The translations under genes were made by a program, and so were the position numbers. The notes under the pieces were generated by a model. That model was not told the origin of the DNA and did not search any database. It saw only the letters and a program-made list of their open reading frames with translations. From assembly GCF_000381885.1 (NCBI RefSeq), contig NZ_KB907216.1, positions 124,001-188,000 of the forward strand: DNA of 64,000 nucleotides, read 5' to 3'. The DNA comes from Actinomadura atramentaria DSM 43919 (GTDB taxonomy: Bacteria; Actinomycetota; Actinomycetes; Streptosporangiales; Streptosporangiaceae). Positions 1-8,284 of this stretch are shown here, in pieces; within the stretch, counting starts at the first letter, position 1; each line of letters begins with the position of its first letter.

Positions 1-178
1 CGGGCAGCGCGACGCCGAGCATCCCGTCCGCGCCGAGGCGGCGGCAGTGCTCCAGGTACGCTCCGCCGAACGGGTCGTTGGCGATCTTGTCGCGGTCGGC
101 GGGGGTCAGGCAGCGGCGGAAGTAGTCGCGCAGTTCGGCGCGCAGCTCCTTCTGCTCGGCGGTCAGGTCGATGAACAT
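1..178 (-). CDS. fadE26: Acyl-CoA dehydrogenase, FadE26-like (N-terminus only)
   Basis: The first 59 codons are visible and the rest lies beyond the window edge. The start reads MFIDLTAEQKELRAELRDYF, the usual opening helix of an acyl-CoA dehydrogenase, and continues with a CRRLGADGMLG segment. The ATG overlaps the stop of the upstream acyl-CoA dehydrogenase (ATGA), so the two are translationally coupled. Inference from gene order: in mycobacteria fadE26, fadE27 and fadD17 are adjacent KstR-regulated genes, and FadE26/FadE27 (ChsE4/ChsE5) form a heteromeric dehydrogenase acting on the cholesterol side chain. The same three-gene order is present here. The substrate remains inferred. Confidence 0.75.
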   Translation of the reverse strand, partial: MFIDLTAEQKELRAELRDYFRRCLTPADRDKIANDPFGGAYLEHCRRLGADGMLGVALP

Positions 179-1284
179 CACGCCTCCTGCGCGACGAGGG
201 AACCGAGGGCGTCGAGCTGGTCGTCGGCGCCGCCGAGCAGGTGCCCGGCGTGCTTGGCCCAGGCGAAGTAGCGGTGCAGCGGGTAGGTGACGTCGAGTCC
301 GATGCCGCCGTGGAGATGCTGGCAGGTGTAGAGCGCGCGGACGACGGGGTCGCTCGCGTTGAACGCGGCGACCGCCAGGGTCTCGTCCGCCTCGGGGTGG
401 CCCTGTTCCAGTTGCCACGCCGCCGCCCACACCGCGACGTCGAGGGCGCGCTTGGCGATGTAGACGTCGCCGATGCTCATCGTGACGGCCTGGAACTGGG
501 CGAGCGCCCGGCCGAACTGCTCGCGGCCCTTGACGTGGTCGGACGTCAGCGTCAGCGCGCCGTCGATGACGCCGGACGCCTGCGCGACCGCGCCGAGCAG
601 CGCCGAGCGGCGCAGCGCGGCCCAGGCCGCGCCGTCGGCGGCGCCGCCGACGAGGGCGTCCGCGCCGACGCGCGCGCCGGCCAGGTCGAGGCGCGACAGC
701 GGGTCGGTCGTCGCCGCCGGGTGCGGGACGACCGCGACGTCGGCCGGCTCCACGAGGAACACGCCGACGCCCTCCCCTTCGACGCGGGCGGCGACGAGGA
801 TGCGGTGCGCCTCGACGGCGAACGGCACGAACGTCTTGACGCCGTCCAGCACGAACCCGTCCCCGTCGCGGCGCGCCGTCGCCGTGACCGCGCCGACCGG
901 GCCCGGTTCGCGCCACGCGCCGGTCAGCACCCGCTCGCCGGTCGCGACGCCCGCGAGCAGTTCGCGCTGCGCGGGCGTGCCGTGCGCGGCCAGCGGCAGC
1001 GCGCCGAGCGCCAGCGACGCGTACGCCGGGACGGGCGCGACGGCCCGGCCGACCTCGCGCAGGAGGACGGTCAGCTCCACCGGGCCGAGCCCCGCGCCGC
1101 CCGCGTCCTCCGGGACGACGACGCCGAGCAGCCCGGCGGACGCCAGCGCGGCCCACAGGTCCGCCGGATAGGGCGCGCCGGTCGTCTCGAACGCCGCCAG
1201 CCGGTCGGCCGCGGCCTCGCGCGCCAGCACCTCGGCGGCGAGGTCCCGCAGGTCGCGCCGGGTCTCGTCCAGATCGAAGTCCAC
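178..1284 (-). CDS. fadE27: Acyl-CoA dehydrogenase, FadE27-like subunit
   Basis: A 368-residue acyl-CoA dehydrogenase. The start is the GTG at 1284, which overlaps the TAG of the upstream ligase by one base; the open frame runs further upstream but only as a shadow of that ligase. GVVVPEDAGGAGLG (about residues 53-66) is the N-terminal family motif. A central substrate/FAD beta-domain follows, then a C-terminal helical domain with QFGRALAQFQAVTMSIGD and QHLHGGIGLDVTYPLHRY. Length matches FadE27 (about 370 residues). It sits between the FadD17-like ligase and the FadE26-like partner in a coupled operon, so it is probably one half of a heteromeric dehydrogenase for a steroid side-chain CoA ester. 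A general fatty-acyl role cannot be excluded. Confidence 0.8.
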   Translation of the reverse strand: MDFDLDETRRDLRDLAAEVLAREAAADRLAAFETTGAPYPADLWAALASAGLLGVVVPEDAGGAGLGPVELTVLLREVGRAVAPVPAYASLALGALPLAAHGTPAQRELLAGVATGERVLTGAWREPGPVGAVTATARRDGDGFVLDGVKTFVPFAVEAHRILVAARVEGEGVGVFLVEPADVAVVPHPAATTDPLSRLDLAGARVGADALVGGAADGAAWAALRRSALLGAVAQASGVIDGALTLTSDHVKGREQFGRALAQFQAVTMSIGDVYIAKRALDVAVWAAAWQLEQGHPEADETLAVAAFNASDPVVRALYTCQHLHGGIGLDVTYPLHRYFAWAKHAGHLLGGADDQLDALGSLVAQEA

Positions 1285-2921
1285 TATCGCTTCCCTTCCA
1301 GCAGGTGCAGGCGGCCGCTGCCCGCGAACCGCGCGCGCAGGTCCGCCGCGTCGTCGGGGGTCAGGGGCCGGTAGTCGGGCGCGCGGCCGGGCCGCCACCA
1401 GACGGGGTCGGGGACACGCCAGCCCTCGGCGGCGAGCGCGCGCCGCAGGACCTTGTTGGACGCGGTGACGGGCAGGTCGCCGGTCAGCCGGACGTACCGC
1501 GGCAGCCACTTGGCGCCGAGCGGGGCGGTGCGCAGGAACGCCGCGAACGCGGCCGGGTCGAACGCGGCCGGGCCGCCGTCGAGGGCGAGCGCGGCCATCA
1601 CCTCGTCGCCGGACGCGGCGTCGGGCACCCCGTACACGGCGAGCCGCCGGACGCCGGGCAGCCCCGCCAGGGCGCGCTCGACCTGGACCGCGCCGAAGTT
1701 CTCGCCGTCCACGCGGATGCGGTCGGCGGCGCGGCCCGCGAAGTACACCCAGCCGGCGGCGTCGGCGTAGGCGAGGTCGCCGCTCCAGAACCGGCCGTCG
1801 CGGACGCGGTCGGGCGCGTCCTCCTTGTAGTAGCCGTCGAACAGGCCGGTGCCCGCGCCGACCAGCTCACCGACCGCCTCGGGGTTGCGCGGGCGGCCCG
1901 CCTCGTCCAGCCGCGCGGGCGGGCAGCGGCGGCCGGTGCCGGGGTCGAGGATCGCGACGCCGTCGCCGAGGCGGCCGAGCGCGCCGGGCGGCCCGGCCGG
2001 GTCCGGGGACAGGGAGATCGCGGTCTCGGTCGAGCCGTAGGCGTCCACGACGCCGCAGCCGAACCGGGCGGCGAACGCGCGCTGCTCGGCGGGCGCGGCC
2101 TCGTTGCCGAACGCGACGCGCAGCGGGTTGTCGGCGTCGTCGGGGCGCTCGGGCGTCGCCAGGACGTACGACAGGGCCTTGCCGACGTAGTGCAGGTAGG
2201 TGCAGCCGTGCGCGCGGACGTCCGGGAGCAGCCGCGACGCGGAGAAGCGCGGGCGCAGCACGAGCGCCGCCCCGGCGGTCAGGGCGGGCGCGAACGCGGC
2301 CATCAGCGCGCCGGAGTGGAACAGCGGCATCGGGCAGTAGACGGCGTCGGAGTCCGTCAGCAGCCGTCCGGCGAGGCTCGCGCCCGGCACGGTCACCTTG
2401 CGGTGGGTGACCCGGACGGCGCGGGGCCGCCCGGACGTGCCCGAGGTGAAGACCAGCATCAGCAGCGTCTCGGGCGTGACGGCGCGCGCGTCGGGCGGCG
2501 CGGCGTCGCGGTGGCGGGCCATCGCGGCGGCGTGGTCCGCGAGCGCGGTGACAGGGACGCCGAGCCGCGCCGCGACGGTCCGGGCCGCGCCGAGGTGCGC
2601 CGGGGCGGCCACGAGCAGGTCGCAGTCGGCGCGGGCGGCGTCGGCGGCCAGCTCCGCCGGGCCGCGCGTCGGGTTGAGCGCGACGACGACGGCCCCGGCG
2701 AGCGCCGCCCCGCCGATGAGGAACACCATCTCGGGGTCGTTGTCGAGCAGGACGCCGACGTGGACGGGGCGGCCGGGGCCGGGCAGCGCGGCGAGCCACG
2801 CGGCGCGCGCCGCGCACTCGGCGACGGTGTCGGCCCAGGTCCAGGCGTCGCCGCTGGCGGCGCAGACGAGCCCGGTCCGGTCGTCGGCGGCGCGGGCCGC
2901 CAGTTGCGCTGCCACGGTCAC
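1284..2921 (-). CDS. fadD17: Acyl-CoA synthetase, FadD17-like (steroid side chain)
   Basis: A 545-residue AMP-forming acyl-CoA ligase of the ANL superfamily. The ATP-binding loop LVFTSGTSGRPRAVRVTHRK lies at about 156-176 and the A5-type motif DAYGSTETAISL at about 293-304. The adenylate domain carries WSGDLAYAD, and the C-terminal catalytic lysine region is LPVTASNKVLRRAL. Start is GTG 2921 behind GGGAGG; a second GTG two codons in is possible. FadD17 in Mycobacterium activates shortened steroid side-chain carboxylates. That function is inferred here from the fadD17-fadE27-fadE26 order and from the KstR-type box 44 bp upstream of the start. First gene of the three-gene operon. Confidence 0.78.
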   Translation of the reverse strand: MTVAAQLAARAADDRTGLVCAASGDAWTWADTVAECAARAAWLAALPGPGRPVHVGVLLDNDPEMVFLIGGAALAGAVVVALNPTRGPAELAADAARADCDLLVAAPAHLGAARTVAARLGVPVTALADHAAAMARHRDAAPPDARAVTPETLLMLVFTSGTSGRPRAVRVTHRKVTVPGASLAGRLLTDSDAVYCPMPLFHSGALMAAFAPALTAGAALVLRPRFSASRLLPDVRAHGCTYLHYVGKALSYVLATPERPDDADNPLRVAFGNEAAPAEQRAFAARFGCGVVDAYGSTETAISLSPDPAGPPGALGRLGDGVAILDPGTGRRCPPARLDEAGRPRNPEAVGELVGAGTGLFDGYYKEDAPDRVRDGRFWSGDLAYADAAGWVYFAGRAADRIRVDGENFGAVQVERALAGLPGVRRLAVYGVPDAASGDEVMAALALDGGPAAFDPAAFAAFLRTAPLGAKWLPRYVRLTGDLPVTASNKVLRRALAAEGWRVPDPVWWRPGRAPDYRPLTPDDAADLRARFAGSGRLHLLEGKR

Positions 2922-2962
2922 GCGCGTCCACCTCCCGGCCGGAACCGACCCACGGCGGCAAA

Positions 2963-2980
2963 ACTAGAACAGATTCTAGT
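2963..2980. promoter_or_regulatory. KstR-type operator in front of fadD17
   Basis: Palindrome ACTAGAA-CAGA-TTCTAGT. Its core TAGAACAGATTCTA (2965-2978) fits the KstR consensus TNNAACNNGTTNNA except one base (ATT for GTT). It lies between fadD17 and the divergent KstR-like gene, so it could control both. Confidence 0.7.
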
Positions 2981-3028
2981 CTGTGTCCAGAGGCGCGATC
3001 GAGTGCCGGACGACCCCGGTTCTCCACG

Positions 3029-3050
3029 GATGTCAGGAATTACTGACATC
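3029..3050. promoter_or_regulatory. Perfect palindrome GATGTCAG-N6-CTGACATC
   Basis: Two perfect 8-bp arms around the spacer GAATTA in the fadD17/kstR-like intergenic region. It looks like a dimeric TetR/GntR-size operator but does not match the KstR consensus, so a second regulator is possible. A weak KstR-like core AACACGTT (3082-3089) lies further downstream, towards the regulator gene. Confidence 0.5.
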
Positions 3051-3162
3051 CCGTCCGGGCGCGTGCCGGACCGGATCAGATAACACGTTCTCACGCTGCC
3101 TGTACCCTGGTGCCCGGGCCGCCGGCCCGACCCCGCGCCCCGCCGAGCAGGAAGGACCCGCC

Positions 3163-3768
3163 GTGACCGCCGAACCGACCGAGGCGACCGAGGAGCGGCC
3201 CGCTCCGGCCGGAGCGCGGTCCCGCAGCCAGGTCCAGCGCCGCCGCCGCATCGTCCAGGCCGCCGCCGCGCTCGCGTCGCGCGGCGGGATCGAGGCCATG
3301 CAGATGCGGACCGTCGCCGAACGCGCCGGGGTGGCGCTCGGCACGCTGTACCGCTACTTCCCGTCGAAGATGGACCTCGTCGTCGCGGTCGTCAGCGAGG
3401 AACTGGACCTGCTCGAAGGCAGCATCGAGCGCCGCCCGCCGCACACCGCCGCGCCCGCCGACCGCGCCGTGGACGTCCTCATGCGCGCCACGCGCGGGCT
3501 CATGCGCGAGCCCGAGCTGGCCGAGGCGCTGATCCGGTCGCTGCTGCTGTCGGACGTCAAGACCGACTTCGGCGACCGGATGACCGGCCTGCTGCTGCGC
3601 GCCGCCGGGGCCGCGGAGGCGCCCGACGACGACCGCCGCACCCTCACCCGCGCCCTTACCAGCGTGTGGATCATGGAAATGATGGAGATGCTGCGCGGCC
3701 ACGCCACCGCCGAGCAGATCCAGACGCGGCTGGAGGTCGCGGCCGCGCGGCTCCTCACCGACTTCTGA
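3163..3768 (+). CDS. kstR: TetR-family regulator, KstR-like
   Basis: A 201-residue TetR repressor; start GTG 3163 behind AGGAAGG. The helix-turn-helix spans about residues 25-70 (RRRRIVQAAAALASRGG, EAMQMRTVAERAGVALGTLYR, YFPSK). It closely resembles mycobacterial KstR, whose DNA-binding domain has the same QMR-VA-RA-VA-GTLYRYFPSK pattern and which represses cholesterol catabolism until a steroid CoA thioester binds. The ligand domain (VLMRATRGLMREPELAEAL, SVWIMEMMEMLRG) has KstR length. Its position divergent from fadD17 and the KstR boxes at several steroid genes in this window support the assignment. KstR2 is less likely, because its operator is different. Confidence 0.75.
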   Translation: MTAEPTEATEERPAPAGARSRSQVQRRRRIVQAAAALASRGGIEAMQMRTVAERAGVALGTLYRYFPSKMDLVVAVVSEELDLLEGSIERRPPHTAAPADRAVDVLMRATRGLMREPELAEALIRSLLLSDVKTDFGDRMTGLLLRAAGAAEAPDDDRRTLTRALTSVWIMEMMEMLRGHATAEQIQTRLEVAAARLLTDF

Positions 3769-3786
3769 GCGGCGCTCAGCCGACGC

Positions 3787-4452
3787 TCAGCGCACGGCGG
3801 CCTCGACCGAGCGGTACTCGTCGCGCGCGTCCACCAGCGCGAGCGCGCCCGCCAGCCACGCCATCTCCTCCTCGCCCTCGCCGCGCGCCACCTGCGTCAG
3901 CAGCGTCCGGGCGTCGTCGGGCAGGCCGAGCCGCCGCGCGGCGTGGGCCGCGTGCGCGCCGAGGAACGGGCCGACCTCCGGCCACAGGAGCTGGACCTCG
4001 CGCAGGAAGACGGTGAGCCCCGAGTCGTCCATGCCGGGGATCTCCGACAGCAGCGCGCGGACGCGGCCGCCATCGCCGTGCGCCGCGTCGCGGAGCCGGT
4101 TCAGGTCGCCGTCGTAGCGGTCGGTGACGAGCCGGGCCGCGCCGCCGAGGTCGCGGGCCGCCGCCTCGGGGTGCGGGTGGCCCGCGTTGCGCAGGAACTC
4201 CTCGCGTTCGCGCTCGTCGGTCTCGCGGATCGCCGGGGCGGCGTCCCAGCCCCGGTCGAGCAGCGCCCGCGTCGCCCGGACCGCCGCCTCGGACGGCGTC
4301 GCGCGGTCCGCGAGGATCGCGAAGCACAGCAGCCGGAACAGCCCGGTCGCCGACCCGGTGACGGTGAACCCGACCTCCGCGGTCGCGTACCCGCTCGGGT
4401 GGCGGGCCAGCAGGGTCCGGACGGTCTCCTTCGTCCGCTCGTCCATCGGCAC
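3787..4452 (-). CDS. HhH-GPD/endonuclease III-like protein
   Basis: A 221-residue soluble protein. The start is taken as GTG 4452, five bases after GGAGGG; the ATG two codons later (4446) is an alternative. ALLSEIPGMDDSGLTVFLREVQLLWPEVGPFLG resembles the helix-hairpin-helix part of endonuclease III-like actinobacterial proteins. No iron-sulfur cysteine cluster is visible and the catalytic lysine/aspartate pair is not obvious, so a working glycosylase should not be assumed. It is convergent with the KstR-like gene (18 bp apart) and divergent from a DUF397 gene. Confidence 0.5.
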   Translation of the reverse strand: MPMDERTKETVRTLLARHPSGYATAEVGFTVTGSATGLFRLLCFAILADRATPSEAAVRATRALLDRGWDAAPAIRETDEREREEFLRNAGHPHPEAAARDLGGAARLVTDRYDGDLNRLRDAAHGDGGRVRALLSEIPGMDDSGLTVFLREVQLLWPEVGPFLGAHAAHAARRLGLPDDARTLLTQVARGEGEEEMAWLAGALALVDARDEYRSVEAAVR

Positions 4453-4605
4453 GGCGTCCCTCCTCACGGCTCGCGTCCGCCGGTCCGGTCCCGCCTGCCC
4501 GCCGCTCCCGCGCCCAAACGCCCCGCGCCGAACCCGCGTGGCCGGGCGGTCGCCCCCATTACGCTGGAGGCGACCCTTCGGAGCCAAACGGAAACAGGTG
4601 GGCTT

Positions 4606-4845
4606 GTGAGCGATCGGGAGCCGTTCATCAGCGACGGCGTCATCATCGAGTTCATCGACGGCAAGGACGTCCCGGTGAACCACAAGGAGTTCGGCGACCG
4701 CGCCGTCGTCATGCGCGCGACGAACAACGAGGGCCCCACCCTCTACTTCACCGAAGCCGAGTGGGAGGCCTTCATCGCGGGCGTCAAGGACGGCGAGTTC
4801 GACGACCTGCTGGAAGAGCCGACCGAGTCGGCCGAGAACGCCTGA
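4606..4845 (+). CDS. DUF397-type small protein
   Basis: A 79-residue acidic protein starting at GTG 4606. The C-terminal half (RAVVMRATNNEGPTLYFTEA, EWEAFIAGVKDGEFDDL) has the DUF397 pattern, in which an aspartate/serine-type strand is followed by W-x-AF-x-x-VK-G. DUF397 proteins normally sit beside an XRE-type regulator. None is present here, so this is a stand-alone copy whose partner, if any, is elsewhere. Followed by a 9-bp GC hairpin. Function unknown. Confidence 0.7.
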   Translation: MSDREPFISDGVIIEFIDGKDVPVNHKEFGDRAVVMRATNNEGPTLYFTEAEWEAFIAGVKDGEFDDLLEEPTESAENA

Positions 4846-4855
4846 GCCCCGGCCC

Positions 4856-4880
4856 GCCGGGAGGCCGCGCGCCTCCCGGC
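4856..4880 (+). terminator. GC-rich hairpin after DUF397 gene
   Basis: GCCGGGAGG and CCTCCCGGC form a perfect 9-bp stem around a 7-nt loop, 11 bp after the stop codon. No T-run follows, which is common in high-GC actinomycetes. Confidence 0.55.
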
Positions 4881-4894
4881 GGCCGGGCCGGCCG

Positions 4895-5096
4895 GGCGGG
4901 TCAGGCCGAGCGAGTCACGCCGGGCCGACCGGGCCGAGCGGGTCACGCCAAGCCAGGCGGGTCAGGCCGCGCCAGGCGGGTCACGCCGGGCCGAGCGGGC
5001 CGGGCCGAGCGGGCCGGGCCGAGCGGGTCACGCCGAGCGGGTCACGCCGAGCGGGTCACGCCGAGCGGGTCACGCCGGGCGGGTCACGCCGGGCGG
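4895..5096. repeat. 14-bp tandem repeat over the 3' end of the allantoicase gene
   Basis: Five contiguous copies of GTCACGCCGAGCGG or its G variant fill 5027-5096, preceded by degenerate 11-19 bp variants back to about 4895. On the minus strand each unit reads TGACCCGCYCGGCG, so it contains the allantoicase stop codon and the bases of its last three codons (ACC CGC CCG). The array appears to have grown out of the end of the gene. Confidence 0.85.
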
Positions 5097-6130
5097 GTCA
5101 GCTCGGCGAAGCGGGCGGCGAGGGCGGCCAGGCCGTCCGGGGCCGGGTCGCCGAACAGCCGCAGCCGGGACATGCCGCCGTCCGGGTGCAGGCCGAGCCG
5201 GACGTGGGTGATCTCCGGCGATGACGCGGGCCGGAAGCGGTGCCGCCCGTCCGGCTGGACGCGGGTGCGCGGCAGCAGGTCGGTCCACGCGCCGTCGTCG
5301 TCCGGGCGCGCCGCGCGCGCGTCCAGGCCCGCCAGCGTGACGTGGCCGGGCGCGTTGAACTTCAGGTGCGTCGTGTCGAACTCCACCAGGCGGACGATCC
5401 CCGGCGCGGCCAGCCGCACCACCGCCCAGTCGTGGCCGCCGTCGCGCCGCCGCGCGGTCTCCCAGCCCTCCGCCTGGTTGCGGGCGGTCCCGGGGAACAG
5501 CATGTTGTCGGGCGCGGAGTAGAACCGGTTCGAGCAGTCCACGACGCGCGCGCCGTTCTCCAGCGCGGCGAGGTCGACGGTCAGCCCGTCCAGCAGGCGC
5601 GGGTCGGGGACCGGCTCGCCGTGGACGCGCAGCCGCGCCACTCCCCCGTCCGGGAAGATGTTCAGCCGGACGTGCGTGAACCGCCGCTCGACCTTGACCT
5701 CGAAGCCCTGCGCCGCGTCGCCCGCCAGCGCGCCGCGCGGCACGATCTCCGTCCAGTCGGCGGCGGCGAGTTCGGCGGCGGACGGGTACCCGTCCGCGCC
5801 GCACGCCTCGACGGACGCGTGCGGCGGATAGTTCCCCTTGAACCACGCCGTGTCCACGACGACGCCCCGGATCACGCCGGGCAGGCCGAGCCGGACGACC
5901 GCCCAGTCGTGCCCGTACCCGCCGTCCGGGCCGGGGCGGCGCCGCGCGGTCTCCCAGCCGTCGTACTCCTGCCCCTTCGGCCCGAACGTCTCCGGGCGGA
6001 ACGCGGGCGGCCACGGGTTGAGCAGGTTCTCCTTCGCCTCGAACGACTCGTCGCTGGCGGCGACGACCGAGCCGCCGAGCGTGCGGACGGCGAGGTCGGG
6101 CAGCGCCGTGAAGGCGGGCAGGTCGTTCAC
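5084..6130 (-). CDS. alc: Allantoicase
   Basis: A 348-residue allantoicase (allantoate amidinohydrolase), which splits allantoate into ureidoglycolate and urea. The family's two tandem beta-jelly-roll repeats are visible, each with the same signature: GWETARRRPGPDGGYGHDWAVV (split: GWETARRRPG, GHDWAVVRLG) at about 80-106 and GWETARRRDGGHDWAVVRLA at about 215-235. Each is followed by a FTHVRLNIFPDGG or ITHVRLGLHPDGG motif. The GTG start overlaps the allantoinase stop (GTGA). It is the last gene of the nine-gene purine operon, and its final codons lie inside a 14-bp tandem repeat. Confidence 0.92.
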   Translation of the reverse strand: MNDLPAFTALPDLAVRTLGGSVVAASDESFEAKENLLNPWPPAFRPETFGPKGQEYDGWETARRRPGPDGGYGHDWAVVRLGLPGVIRGVVVDTAWFKGNYPPHASVEACGADGYPSAAELAAADWTEIVPRGALAGDAAQGFEVKVERRFTHVRLNIFPDGGVARLRVHGEPVPDPRLLDGLTVDLAALENGARVVDCSNRFYSAPDNMLFPGTARNQAEGWETARRRDGGHDWAVVRLAAPGIVRLVEFDTTHLKFNAPGHVTLAGLDARAARPDDDGAWTDLLPRTRVQPDGRHRFRPASSPEITHVRLGLHPDGGMSRLRLFGDPAPDGLAALAARFAELTRPA

Positions 6131-7455
6131 CGGGCTCCGTTCCGGGCGAGCAGGACGCCGCGCGGCGCGTCGCCGACGGGGACGCCGCGCAGCCAGGTCG
6201 TGACGGCCGCGCCGGTCAGCGCGCGGCCCTCGTAGGCGGTGACCGGGTTGCGGTGGTGCAGCCCGGCGGGGTCCACGACGCGGACGGCGTCGGGGTCGAA
6301 CGCGACGAGATCGGCGTCGTTCCCGACGCGGATCGCGCCCTTGCCCGCCAGCCCGGCGAGCGCGGCGGGTCCGGCGGCCATCCAGCGGACGACGTCGGGC
6401 AGGCCGAACCCGCGCGCGCGGGCCTCCGTCCAGACGGCGGCGAGCCCGAGCTGGAGCGAGGACACCCCGCCCCAGGCGGTCGCGAAGTCGCCTTTCTTCA
6501 GTTCGGGCGTGCAGGGCGAGTGGTCGGTGACGACGCAGGAGATCACCCCGTCCGCGAGGCCGCGCCAGAGCGCGTCGCGGTTGGCGTCGTCGCGGATCGG
6601 CGGGCAGCACTTGAACGCGGTCGGCGGGCCGGGCGCGGCGGCGACGTCGGCGGCGCTGAGCGTCAGGTAGTGCGGGCACGTCTCGGCGGTGACGGGGACG
6701 CCGCGCGCCCGGGCGGCGGCGAGCGGTGCCAGGCAGTCGGCGGCGGACAGGTGCAGGACGTGGGCGCGCGCGCCGGTCTCCTCCGCGAGCCGGATCACCC
6801 GCTCGACGGCGGCGCGCTCGGCGGACGGCGGCCGGGACGCCAGGAACGCCGCGTAGTCCCCGCCCGCGGGGTCGGTGAGGGCGGCCGGGTCCTCGGCGTG
6901 GACGACGACGAGCCCGCCGAACGCGGCGGCGGCCGCGAACGCCGCCGCCATCTGGTCGGGCGCGAGCGGCGGGAACTCCGGCACGCCCGAGTCCGACGCG
7001 AAGCACTTGAACCCGTACACGCCCGCGTCGTGCAGCGGCCGCAGGTCGGGGAGGTTGCCGGGGACCGCGCCGCCCCAGAACCCGACGTCCACGTACACGC
7101 GGCCGCGCGCGGCGGCGCGTTTGATCTCCAGCGCCTCGGTGTTCGTCGTGGGCGGGAGCGCGTTCAGCGGCATGTCGACGAGCGTGGTGACGCCCCCGGC
7201 CGCGGCGGCGCGCGTGGCGGTCGCGAAGCCCTCCCACTCGGTGCGGCCGGGCTCGTTGACGTGGACGTGGGTGTCCACGAGCCCCGGCAGCAGCGCGAGC
7301 GCGCCGAGGTCGCGGTCCTCGGCGGCGGGCAGCGGCGCGTCGTGCGCGGCGACGGCCGCGACCGCCCCGTCCCGGACGGCGACGGCGGCGGGCCGCTCGA
7401 CGCCGTCCAGCACCGTCCGGCGGGAGCGCAGCACGAGGTCGTACGGTCCGTTCAC
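6127..7455 (-). CDS. allB: Allantoinase
   Basis: A 442-residue cyclic amidohydrolase that opens the allantoin ring to allantoate. Metal ligands are visible: DTHVHVNEPG (about 61-70), the lysine of YGFKCFASDSG that is carboxylated in this family, VVHAED, HVLHLS and VVTDHSPC with the catalytic aspartate. Length fits bacterial AllB. GTG start overlaps the upstream isomerase stop, and its own stop overlaps the allantoicase start, so translation is probably coupled along the operon. Confidence 0.93.
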   Translation of the reverse strand: MNGPYDLVLRSRRTVLDGVERPAAVAVRDGAVAAVAAHDAPLPAAEDRDLGALALLPGLVDTHVHVNEPGRTEWEGFATATRAAAAGGVTTLVDMPLNALPPTTNTEALEIKRAAARGRVYVDVGFWGGAVPGNLPDLRPLHDAGVYGFKCFASDSGVPEFPPLAPDQMAAAFAAAAAFGGLVVVHAEDPAALTDPAGGDYAAFLASRPPSAERAAVERVIRLAEETGARAHVLHLSAADCLAPLAAARARGVPVTAETCPHYLTLSAADVAAAPGPPTAFKCCPPIRDDANRDALWRGLADGVISCVVTDHSPCTPELKKGDFATAWGGVSSLQLGLAAVWTEARARGFGLPDVVRWMAAGPAALAGLAGKGAIRVGNDADLVAFDPDAVRVVDPAGLHHRNPVTAYEGRALTGAAVTTWLRGVPVGDAPRGVLLARNGAR

Positions 7456-8261
7456 GCGGTGTCCTCCGTTGGGCCGAGCCGGTCCAGGTAGGAGAAGTCC
7501 TCGGCGGCGGGGTCGGCCGGGACGTATTCGAGGGAGACCCAGCCGTCGTATCCGGCGGCGCCGAGCGCGGCGAGGACGCCGGCGAAGTCCACCGCGCCGC
7601 TGCCGGGGCGGCCCCGGCCGGGCGCGTCCGCGAACTGGACGTGCCCGAGCACGTCCGAGTGCGCGGCCTTCACCGGGTCGTCGCCGTTGTGGGCGAGGTG
7701 GAAGGTGTCGAGCAGGAACGCCACGTCCGCGACCCCGGCCGCGCGCGCCCGCGCGACGACGGCCGTCGCGTCGGCGGCGGTCGCGAGCGGGTAGTCGCCG
7801 TTCAGCCCGCGCGCCAGCGGCTCGATCAGGATCGTGCCGGGAACGGTCCCGGCCATGTGCGCGAGGTTGGCGTCGGCGGTGCGGGCCTGCTCGGCGGCGT
7901 CCGATCCGGCGATCCGCTGCCCGTAGAGGGTGTTGAAGCGCCGCACGCCCGTCCGTCCGGCGATCTCCGCGAGGACGTCCAGGCTCGCCCTGAACTCCGC
8001 GACCCGCCCCGGATGCGACAGCACGCCGCGCTCGCCGCCGGGCAGGTCGCCCGCGTAGGCGTTGAGCGCGACGAGCCGCACGCCCGCGTCCTCGATCGCG
8101 GCGCAGAACGCGTCGACCTCGGCGGCGGGCGGGACGGGCGCGTCCGGCCACGGCCACCAGAACTCCACCGCCCCGAACCCGGCCGCCGCGGCGGCGGCCG
8201 GGCGCTCCAGCGGCGGGAGGCCGGTGAACAGCAGCGAGCAGTTGACGGCGTAGCGGACCAC
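7452..8261 (-). CDS. hyi: Hydroxypyruvate isomerase-like TIM barrel
   Basis: A 269-residue TIM-barrel protein of the xylose isomerase-like/Hyi family. Start GTG 8261 follows GAAGGGCGCACC. It carries FGAVEFWWPW near the N-terminus, ILIEPLARGLNGDYPL with the metal-binding glutamate, FLLDTFHLAHNGDDP, HVQFADAPGRGRPGSG and VSLEYVPAD, all metal and substrate positions of Hyi. In purine-degrading bacteria such enzymes accompany glyoxylate processing from ureidoglycolate. That role is inferred from position between the xanthine dehydrogenase and allantoinase genes. No glyoxylate carboligase gene is in the window. Confidence 0.8.
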   Translation of the reverse strand: MVRYAVNCSLLFTGLPPLERPAAAAAAGFGAVEFWWPWPDAPVPPAAEVDAFCAAIEDAGVRLVALNAYAGDLPGGERGVLSHPGRVAEFRASLDVLAEIAGRTGVRRFNTLYGQRIAGSDAAEQARTADANLAHMAGTVPGTILIEPLARGLNGDYPLATAADATAVVARARAAGVADVAFLLDTFHLAHNGDDPVKAAHSDVLGHVQFADAPGRGRPGSGAVDFAGVLAALGAAGYDGWVSLEYVPADPAAEDFSYLDRLGPTEDTA

Positions 8262-8284
8262 GGTGCGCCCTTCCCATCCTTCCC

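Noticed and set aside
3082..3089. AACACGTT as a functional KstR site before the regulator gene
   Set aside because: Only the core fits; the outer T and A of the consensus are missing. Mentioned as weak, not listed as a separate operator.
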